DNA of 64,000 nt from assembly GCA_963739795.1 (NCBI GenBank), contig CAVUBL010000008.1, positions 310,001 through 374,000 of the forward strand, written 5' to 3'. The notes under the pieces are model-generated. The model made no database searches. It saw only the letters and a program-made list of their open reading frames with translations, and was not told the DNA's origin. Both the position numbers and the translations under genes were made by a program. Of this stretch, positions 57,768 through 64,000 are shown piece by piece. Every line of letters begins with the position of its first letter. Position 1 is the first letter of the stretch. The stretch is from CAVUBL01 sp963739795. GTDB lineage: Bacteria; Acidobacteriota; Thermoanaerobaculia; Multivoradales; DATKCC01.

Positions 57768-59830
57768 GAGGCCCAGGCGTCGTAGACCGGCCGTTTGGCG
57801 CCGGCGGCGTCGCGCAAGGAGAGGCTGCCGAAGAGATCGAACTCGAGGGAGCCGTCGGGCACCGGCGGGAAGAGGTAGAGCCAGACGGCGGCCCGCACGT
57901 CGCGCCCCGCGATCGCCCGGAAGAGGCGGCCGACGAAGGTCACCTGCTCGGCCTCGGAGGCGGTCCACGGCGCCGCGATGCCGGTGGGCGGGTCGGCCGG
58001 CCAGCCGGTCTCGGTGATCACCACCGGCCGGCCGCCGTCGTGGGCGAAGAGGGGAGCCAGGTAGTCCTCCGGCAGGTCCTCGGCCCGCTCGATCCCGAAC
58101 CAGGGATAGAGGCTCACCCCGACGATGTCGACTTTCGCGAGGTGGTGCGCCGCAAGCGCTCCCCAGTGGGGCGTGGCGTCGCCGGTCAGGCCGTCGCGCC
58201 CGGCCAGGTTCTCGTACTGGAAGACCGGCCCGACGAGGGTCTTCGGGGAGACCGCCTTGACCGCGTCGTAGGCGGCCTCGTAGGCGGAGATCCAGTTCGA
58301 GTAGTCGTCCGGGTGCGCCACGAAGTAGGCGTCGTTTTCGTTGCCCAAGAAGAGGTACGGCGGATGGTGCTCGGCGGCGAAGCGCGCGGCGACCTCGGCG
58401 TAGCGCTCCCGGGCCGTGGAGTTCGACCAGTCGTTGGCCGGGTGCCCGGGCGTCGCCAGGTTGGGCGTGTCGCCGTGCCGCCAGCCGAGGACGGCGAGGG
58501 GGGTGAAGCCCTCGAGGTCGGCCTGCTGCGCCACCAGCTCGGCGCCCTCGGGGACGGGCAGCGGGGTGCTCCCGTCCCAGCTCGCCGGTGCCGAGTCCCG
58601 CCAGCCGCCGTTCCAGATCACGCCGGCGGCCGGCAGGCTCGCGGCCTCGGCGAAGAACTCGGGCAGGTGGCTGTAGTCGGTGGGGAAGCCCTGGGGCGAG
58701 AGGGCCAGGCCCTTGACGAAGCTCCGAGGGTTCCAGGTCGTGCCTTCGAGGAGCTGGTACCAGCCGACGTCCGCCGAGCCCGGTGCCGACCCGCCCGCGG
58801 CCGACCAGGCGACGTGGCCGGCGCCCGGGGCGTCCGGCGACCAGGTCTGCGCCGCCGGCTCGGGCGAGGCGGGGAAGCTCGGCGGCACGACGAAAAGCTC
58901 CCAGCGGGCGGGCCCCTCGGTGCACGCCTCCTCCGTGCAGCCGGTCAGGACCTCCACCGAGCCGGTGGTCAGGCTGCCGTCGAAGGCCCGCGGCGCCTGG
59001 ATGCGCACCGCGAGCCGGCCGCGGACTTGGCCGTCGGCGGGGTCGCGGGCGACGAGGAGCAGCCGGAAGCTCCCCGCCTCCTGCTCGCGGATCACGCCGC
59101 CCACCACGTCGTACGCCCGCGCCGCCCCCGGGTCGCCGTTCCAGGCCAGGGGCCGGAGCAGACGCTGGGCGAGGGCCCCCATGAAGTCCAGGTCCGCTCC
59201 GTCGTAGCCGCCGGCGGCACACGGCGTGGTGATGCCGTCGACCTGGAGCCCGCGGCCCGGCTTGCTGTCAGTCTCGATCGCCTGGGCGGCGGTGGGCACC
59301 AGGTCGTTGATCGCCAGGAGGGACGCCGGGTCCGGATCGGCGGCGAGGGTCGGGTTCACGAGGAGCGTGAAGGCCCGGGGATCGCCCGGTCCGACCCGGC
59401 TCGCGCTCGACTGCTCGACCAGGAAGCCGACCTGGAAGAGCCGCGGGCGGGCGGGGTTCGCCAGGGTGTCGCGGAGCGTGGTGACGGTGAAGGCGAGCTG
59501 CGCCTCGGGGCCGGCGCCGGCGCCTTCGAAGTGGGGGGCCGCCGGGTCGAGGTCGCGCCGCCACAGGTTGGTGAACGCCGTTCCGTCCAGGTCCGCCCCG
59601 TGTCCCGGGGCGTAGAGGACGGTCACCGGCACCGTCTCGGCGCCGCCCGCGTGCTCGTCGGCCAGCCGGGTGCGCGCGGCGAGGGCCTGGATGCGGCCGG
59701 CCGCGCACGAGACCTCACCGGCGGTCAGGGTGCCGGCGGCGAGGGCGGGAGACGAACCGACCGCCGCGCCCACCAGCAGGCAGGCCGCGATCACCGCGCG
59801 GGCCGGGACCCTCCATCGAGATGTCGCCAT
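57761..59830 (-). CDS. Secreted clan-A glycoside-hydrolase-like protein
   Basis: The 689-residue protein has a signal peptide (AVIAACLLVGAAVGSSPALA). An N-terminal beta-rich half follows (about 40-350), with loops such as RSFVKGLALSPQG linking on to a C-terminal TIM-barrel half. In the latter, the acid/base Glu is in YLFLGNENDAYF (the 'NE' of clan GH-A), VDIVGVSLYPWFG is strand 6-like, and the nucleophile is in RPVVITETGWPAD. This fits GH53/GH5-type enzymes, for example endo-galactanases, but the subfamily is uncertain. Its last codons lie in element D. It is divergent from the sortilin-like gene with about 130 bases between. Confidence 0.75.
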   Translation of the reverse strand: MATSRWRVPARAVIAACLLVGAAVGSSPALAAGTLTAGEVSCAAGRIQALAARTRLADEHAGGAETVPVTVLYAPGHGADLDGTAFTNLWRRDLDPAAPHFEGAGAGPEAQLAFTVTTLRDTLANPARPRLFQVGFLVEQSSASRVGPGDPRAFTLLVNPTLAADPDPASLLAINDLVPTAAQAIETDSKPGRGLQVDGITTPCAAGGYDGADLDFMGALAQRLLRPLAWNGDPGAARAYDVVGGVIREQEAGSFRLLLVARDPADGQVRGRLAVRIQAPRAFDGSLTTGSVEVLTGCTEEACTEGPARWELFVVPPSFPASPEPAAQTWSPDAPGAGHVAWSAAGGSAPGSADVGWYQLLEGTTWNPRSFVKGLALSPQGFPTDYSHLPEFFAEAASLPAAGVIWNGGWRDSAPASWDGSTPLPVPEGAELVAQQADLEGFTPLAVLGWRHGDTPNLATPGHPANDWSNSTARERYAEVAARFAAEHHPPYLFLGNENDAYFVAHPDDYSNWISAYEAAYDAVKAVSPKTLVGPVFQYENLAGRDGLTGDATPHWGALAAHHLAKVDIVGVSLYPWFGIERAEDLPEDYLAPLFAHDGGRPVVITETGWPADPPTGIAAPWTASEAEQVTFVGRLFRAIAGRDVRAAVWLYLFPPVPDGSLEFDLFGSLSLRDAAGAKRPVYDAWASR

Positions 59831-59960
59831 GGACCTCTCGGAAAGTTACCACAGCCCTCGCGGAAGCACTCAGGCGAGCGGGCGGGTAGACTCACCGCGA
59901 CCCACGACACCGCGGCGCTCCCCGCCGCGCGACGCCATCCAGCCCGCAGGAGGACTTGCC

Positions 59961-62900
59961 ATGTCCCGATCGCCTCGTCCCCGGTTCCCCTCGTTCGCCC
60001 GCGCCGCTCTCGTCGCGGTGCTCGCCGTCGGCGTTTCGGCGGTGCTCACGCCCGCCACGACCGCTGCCACGACCGGCGCTCCGGCCGCGTCGCCCGCGTC
60101 GGCCGCGTCGGGCCCGATCGCCGCCTCGGCCGTGGGCGACTCCCTGCTCAAGCCGCTCAAGTGGCGCCTGGTCGGACCGTTCCGGGGCGGCCGGGCGGCG
60201 GCGGTCGCCGGCGTCGCCAGCCAGCCGGAGACCTACTACTTCGGCTCGGCGGGCGGCGGCGTATGGAAGACCACCGACGGTGGCGGGAGCTGGGCCAACG
60301 TCTCTGACGGCAGCTTCGGCGGCTCGATCGGCGCGGTGGCGGTCTCGGCTTGGGACCCCAACGTGGTCTACGTCGGCACCGGCGAGTCGACGGTCCGCGG
60401 CAACGTCTCCGAGGGGGACGGCATGTGGAAGTCCACCGACGCGGGGCGCACCTGGAAGCACGTCGGCCTCGAGGACTCGCGCCACATCGTCCGCATCCGG
60501 ATCCACCCGAAGAACCCGGACCTGGTCTACGCCGCCGTCCTCGGCCACCTCTTCGGACCCAGCGAGGAGCGCGGCGTCTACCGCTCGGAGGACGGCGGCA
60601 AGACCTGGCAGCGCATCCTCTTCGTCTCCAAGGAGGCCGGCGCCATCGACCTGGCCATGGACCCGACCAACCCGCGCATCCTCTACGCCACCTTCTGGCA
60701 GGTCGACCGGAAGCCGTGGACGTTCGACAGCGGCGGGCCGGGCTCGGGCCTGTGGAAGTCCACCGATGGCGGTGACACCTGGCAGGAGCTCACCCACAAC
60801 GAGGGCCTGCCCAAGGGCATCTGGGGGCGCGCCGGGATCACCGTCTCGCGCTCCAACCCGGACAACCTCTACGCCATCGTCGAGGCCGAGAAGGGCGGCG
60901 TCTTCCGCTCGCAGGACGGCGGCAAGACCTGGCACCCCGCCAGCTCCGACCACAAGCTGACCCAGCGGGCCTGGTACTACTCGCGGATCTTCGCCGATCC
61001 GGCCGACGAGGAATCGGTCTACGTGGTCAACGTGCGCTTCCAGCACTCGAAGGACGGCGGCAAGACCTTCGAGGCGATCCGCACGCCCCACGGCGACAAC
61101 CACGACCTGTGGATCGCCCCCGCCGACCCGAAGCGGATGATCGAGGCCAACGACGGCGGGGTCAACGTGACCACCGACGGCGGCGTGACCTGGTCGACCG
61201 AAGACAACCAGCCCACCGCGCAGTTCTACCGGGTGTCCACGGACAACGCCTTCCCCTACCGCATCCTGGGCGCGCAGCAGGACAACTCGGCCCTGCGCAT
61301 CCGCTCGCGCTCGACCCACGGCGGCTCCATCGGCGAGCGCGACTGGGAGCCCACCGCCGGCGGTGAGAGCGGCTACATCCTCGCCAAGCCCGACGACCCG
61401 GACGTCATCTACGGCGGCTCCTACGGCGACCTGCTGGTGCGCATCGACCACGCGACCGGCGAGGTGCGGGCGGTCAACGTGTGGCCCGACGACCCCATGG
61501 GCGCCGCGGCCGCCGACATCAAGTACCGCTTCCAGTGGAACTACCCGATGTTCTTCTCGCCCCACGACCCGAACGAGCTCTACGCCGCCGCCCAGATGCT
61601 CTTCCGCAGCCACGACGGCGGCCAGAGCTGGCAGAAGATCAGCCCCGACCTGACCCGCGCCGATCCCAAGACCCTCGGCCCCGCGGGCGGGCCGCTCACC
61701 AAGGACAACACGAGCGTCGAGTACTACGCCACGATCTTCGCCGCCGCCGAGTCGCCGGTCCAAAAGGGCGTGCTGTGGGCCGGCTCGGACGACGGACTGC
61801 TCCACGTCTCGCGCGACGACGGCGCCACCTGGACCGACGTGACCCCGAAGTGGCCCGAGTGGATGCAGGTCAACGAGGTCGAGCCCAGCCCGTTCGAGGC
61901 CGGCGGCCTCTACGTGGCCGGCACCCGCTACAAGCTCGACGACTTCCACCCGTACCTCTACAAGACCAGCGACTACGGCAAGACGTGGACGAGGATCACC
62001 ACCGGCATCCCGGACGACCACTTCAGCCGTGTCGTCCGCGCCGACCCGGAGCGCCGGGGCCTGCTCTACGCCGGCACCGAGGACGGGATGTACGTCTCCT
62101 TCGACGACGGCGCGAGCTGGCGACCGCTCCAGCTCAACCTGCCCATCACTCCGGTCACCGACCTGACGATCAAGGACGGCGACCTAGTCGCGGCCACCCA
62201 GGGGCGGGCTTTCTGGGTGCTCGATGACCTCTCGCCCCTGCGCGACCTGACCGCCGCCGAGGCGGCCTCCGTCCCGCCCGAGGCGGCGGCGAAGGCCGAC
62301 GCCAAGGAGGCCAAGGAAGCCAAGAAGGGCGGCAGGCGCTCCGGGAGCAAGAGCGCGCCGGCGCCGCAGACGGCCGCGGCCGAGCCGGCCCTCCTCGCGC
62401 CGCGCCCGGCCATGCGCCTGCAGGGCGGGCGGAGCTTCGGCGAGCCGGAGGACGCCGGCGCCAACCCGCCCACCGGGCTGGCGCTCTATTACGTCCTGCC
62501 CGAGGAGCCGGCGAAGGACACCAAGCTGCAGATCGACCTCCTCCAGCCCGACGGCAAGGTGATCCGGAGCTTCGTCCGGAAGCCGGCCCCCGGAGAGAAG
62601 AGCGACAAGGACAAGGCGAAGGACGGCGACGACGAGGAGGGCGGCCGGGCGGCCCGCAAGGAGCTCCCCGAGCTCACCGCCGACCGGGGCCTCAACCGGG
62701 TGGTCTGGGACCTCACGTACCCGGGCGCCGAGAGCTTCCCGGGCATGGTCCTGTGGAACCGCAACCTCGCCGGACCGGTGGCCGTGCCGGGTGACTACAA
62801 AGCGCGCCTGACGGTAGGGGACTGGAGCGGCGAGGTGCCGTTCCAGGTGGTTCCCGATCCCCGCTCGTCGGCGACGCCGGAGGACTACCGGGCCCAGTTC

Positions 62901-63356
62901 GACTTCGTCGCCCAGGTGCGCGACGAGCTCACCCGGACGAACCGGGCGATCCGCCGCATCCGAGCCGCCACGGACCAGCTCGCGACCCTGAAGAAGCGTC
63001 TCGAGAAGCAGGACCAGGCGCCCGACGTGCGCAAGGCGATCGACGACCTCTCGAAGAAGCTGACCGACGTCGAGGAAACCCTTTACCAGACGAAGAGCCA
63101 CGCCTCCGAGGACCCGCTCAACTTCCCGATCCGGCTCAACGACAAGCTCGCCAACGTCCTGGGGCTTGCCCGGCTGGGAGACTTCCGGCCCACCGACTCC
63201 ATGGTCCAGGTGCGCGGCGAGCTCGAGGGCAAGATCGACGCCCAGCTCGAGACCCTGGACGGCCTGTGGAAGGACGGGCTTTCCGAGGTCAACCGCCTGG
63301 CGGCCCAGGCCGGCGTCCCGGCGGTGATCGTGGAGGCGCCGAAGTCGGACGAGTGA
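59961..63356 (+). CDS. Secreted VPS10/sortilin-like BNR repeat protein
   Basis: I start at the ATG 59961 (GCAGGAGG 8 bases upstream), giving 1131 residues with a signal peptide (RAALVAVLAVGVSAVLTPATTAA). The mature part begins LKPLKWRLVGPFRGGRAAAVAGV, a signature of the large 'glycosyl hydrolase/sortilin' family in Acidobacteria and Bacteroidota. Asp-box blades follow (VWKTTDGGGSWANV, MWKSTDAGRTWKHV, FRSQDGGKTWHPA and others), with PHGDNHDLWIAPADPKRM and LGAQQDNSALRI. A Lys/Ala-rich insertion lies at about 770-800, and a C-terminal helical region (TRTNRAIRRIRAATDQLATLKKRLEKQ) can form a coiled coil. Function unknown; probably an extracytoplasmic binding or processing factor. Confidence 0.87.
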   Translation: MSRSPRPRFPSFARAALVAVLAVGVSAVLTPATTAATTGAPAASPASAASGPIAASAVGDSLLKPLKWRLVGPFRGGRAAAVAGVASQPETYYFGSAGGGVWKTTDGGGSWANVSDGSFGGSIGAVAVSAWDPNVVYVGTGESTVRGNVSEGDGMWKSTDAGRTWKHVGLEDSRHIVRIRIHPKNPDLVYAAVLGHLFGPSEERGVYRSEDGGKTWQRILFVSKEAGAIDLAMDPTNPRILYATFWQVDRKPWTFDSGGPGSGLWKSTDGGDTWQELTHNEGLPKGIWGRAGITVSRSNPDNLYAIVEAEKGGVFRSQDGGKTWHPASSDHKLTQRAWYYSRIFADPADEESVYVVNVRFQHSKDGGKTFEAIRTPHGDNHDLWIAPADPKRMIEANDGGVNVTTDGGVTWSTEDNQPTAQFYRVSTDNAFPYRILGAQQDNSALRIRSRSTHGGSIGERDWEPTAGGESGYILAKPDDPDVIYGGSYGDLLVRIDHATGEVRAVNVWPDDPMGAAAADIKYRFQWNYPMFFSPHDPNELYAAAQMLFRSHDGGQSWQKISPDLTRADPKTLGPAGGPLTKDNTSVEYYATIFAAAESPVQKGVLWAGSDDGLLHVSRDDGATWTDVTPKWPEWMQVNEVEPSPFEAGGLYVAGTRYKLDDFHPYLYKTSDYGKTWTRITTGIPDDHFSRVVRADPERRGLLYAGTEDGMYVSFDDGASWRPLQLNLPITPVTDLTIKDGDLVAATQGRAFWVLDDLSPLRDLTAAEAASVPPEAAAKADAKEAKEAKKGGRRSGSKSAPAPQTAAAEPALLAPRPAMRLQGGRSFGEPEDAGANPPTGLALYYVLPEEPAKDTKLQIDLLQPDGKVIRSFVRKPAPGEKSDKDKAKDGDDEEGGRAARKELPELTADRGLNRVVWDLTYPGAESFPGMVLWNRNLAGPVAVPGDYKARLTVGDWSGEVPFQVVPDPRSSATPEDYRAQFDFVAQVRDELTRTNRAIRRIRAATDQLATLKKRLEKQDQAPDVRKAIDDLSKKLTDVEETLYQTKSHASEDPLNFPIRLNDKLANVLGLARLGDFRPTDSMVQVRGELEGKIDAQLETLDGLWKDGLSEVNRLAAQAGVPAVIVEAPKSDE

Positions 63357-63408
63357 GGATCCTCCCGGGTGCCGTTTCCTGTCACTCGGGCTGACAGTCC
63401 TGGGAAGC

Positions 63409-63435
63409 CCCGCTGCGCTCGGGCCGGAGCGGGGC
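63409..63435 (+). terminator. Hairpin after the sortilin-like gene
   Basis: CCCCGCT (63409-63415) and AGCGGGG (63429-63435) pair around a 13-base loop, about 50 bases after the stop at 63356. No T-run follows. It is the best terminator candidate before the CAP-domain gene. Confidence 0.35.
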
Positions 63436-63493
63436 CCTCTCCAGCCCGCTCGCGAGCCGGCACTCTCCTTGCTAAGCTCCGTCCTATAGATCG

Positions 63494-64000
63494 ATGGCTA
63501 CTCGTCGACGTGTGCTCGCTGGCCTGGGCCGGATCGTGGTGCTGGGCCTCTTCTTGCCGCCTGCGGTGGTGGCGGCTGGTGGCGGTCGGGTCTACCAACC
63601 CGCTCCGGCCACCTGGAACGAGCTCTTCCCTCCGCCCCTCGAAGCGCCTTGGGTCGAGCCGCCGCCGGTCCTCGCGCCGAAGGACGAAGGCGGGCGTCTG
63701 GCCCCAGAGACCGCGCCCACCCCGACCTATGAAGCCCAGGTGGTCGACCTGGTCAACCAGGTGCGCTGGGACAACGGCCAGCTTCCGCCGCTCAAGGACG
63801 TGTCAGAGCTCGACTCGGCCTCCGAGACCCACAGCTCGAACATGGCCACGCGGGACTTCTTCGCCCACTGTGACCCGGACACGCAGACCCTGCCGTGGGA
63901 CCGGATGGTGGCGGCGGGCTACACGAACTGGGTGCACGCGGCCGAGAACATCGCCGCCGGGTACCTAACCCCCTCCGACGTCGTGGCGGGCTGGGTTGCG
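63494..64000 (+). CDS. CAP-domain (SCP/PR-1-like) secreted protein, partial
   Basis: The frame starts at the ATG 63494 and runs off the window after about 169 residues. It has a signal peptide or Tat-like start (MATRRRVLAGLGRIVVLGLF, an RRR followed by a hydrophobic run). A Pro-rich linker follows, then a CAP domain: EAQVVDLVNQVRWDNGQLPPLK, LDSASETHSSNMATRDFFAHC, and WVHAAENIAAGYLTPSDVVAGW. CAP motif residues His (ETHSSNM), Glu (AAENIAAG) and His (FFAHC) are present. The bacterial family is secreted, with mostly unknown roles. The C-terminus lies outside the window. Confidence 0.82.
   Translation, partial: MATRRRVLAGLGRIVVLGLFLPPAVVAAGGGRVYQPAPATWNELFPPPLEAPWVEPPPVLAPKDEGGRLAPETAPTPTYEAQVVDLVNQVRWDNGQLPPLKDVSELDSASETHSSNMATRDFFAHCDPDTQTLPWDRMVAAGYTNWVHAAENIAAGYLTPSDVVAGWVA

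Noticed and set aside
1..64000. tRNA, rRNA or tmRNA genes
   Set aside because: No cloverleaf with a CCA-adjacent acceptor stem or rRNA-like block was noticed by eye; a tRNAscan run would be decisive.

Overview
The window is very GC-rich (roughly 70 % by eye) and tightly packed on both strands, with many 4-base start/stop overlaps. The gene set points to an Acidobacteriota, probably a Thermoanaerobaculia-like lineage (inference). Indicators are an ADOP-type MacB/FtsX permease (a family named for Acidobacteria), a tricorn-like S41 protease, sortilin-like BNR proteins, a TPR-CHAT lipoprotein next to an ECF sigma factor, a TIGR01976-type cysteine-desulfurase-like enzyme, and a KorAB 2-oxoacid:ferredoxin oxidoreductase. 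I see no tRNA, rRNA, CRISPR array, phage or complete insertion sequence.

Layout. 1-4.3 kb: partial membrane protein, a sulfatase-fold lipoprotein with a 3' frameshift, and a six-repeat surface protein with a C-terminal sorting-like signal. 4.4-8.2 kb: a VapC remnant, then korA-korB-dsrE behind a hairpin leader. 8.3-16.5 kb: an HU/alpha-beta hydrolase fusion, an M48-like protein without zinc ligands, a secreted vWA-like protein, an SH3-gluzincin with a frameshift, an aminotransferase-V enzyme and homoserine dehydrogenase. 16.5-20.4 kb (minus): ECF sigma, zinc-finger anti-sigma and secretin-domain protein; then a metal-type ABC ATPase and permease without a binding protein. 20.6-24.9 kb: gdhA, a DUF2007-like protein and the ADOP permease. 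24.9-27.6 kb (minus): HEPN/nucleotidyltransferase pair, a TPR-TM2 protein of lower GC, and an unknown TPR-like protein. 27.8-36.8 kb: tricorn-like protease, amino-acid permease, methyltransferase, DUF2892 protein, S9 peptidase and MoaB. 36.8-44.6 kb (minus): ECF sigma, zinc-less anti-sigma, CHAT lipoprotein and a subtilisin with 12-residue repeats. 44.8-50.1 kb: secreted proteins, a catalase-like protein, a beta-propeller and a serine beta-lactamase-like hydrolase. 50.2-53.5 kb: carrier protein and condensation-domain protein divergent from an acyl-AMP ligase. 53.5-64 kb: two Bcp peroxiredoxins around an SPW membrane protein, two BNR proteins, a clan-A glycoside hydrolase and a partial CAP-domain protein.

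Two things stand out. First, the sigma/anti-sigma/CHAT/subtilisin cassette looks like a self-contained envelope signalling and proteolysis module. It joins a caspase-fold protease (His915/Cys964 visible) to a serine protease (Asp371/His420/Ser631 visible) that carries five DPGDNYVMPPP-type repeats. Second, the intergenic spaces hold a family of inverted-repeat-bounded, non-coding elements (1985-2071, 22295-22377, 45539-45817, 45814-45996, 57595-57767, and perhaps 26745-26907). Several share sequence ends or an internal hairpin core whose stem differs in sequence but stays paired. They look like structured mobile repeats, possibly transcribed.

All functional statements rest on reading the sequence and on family knowledge; no database search was run.
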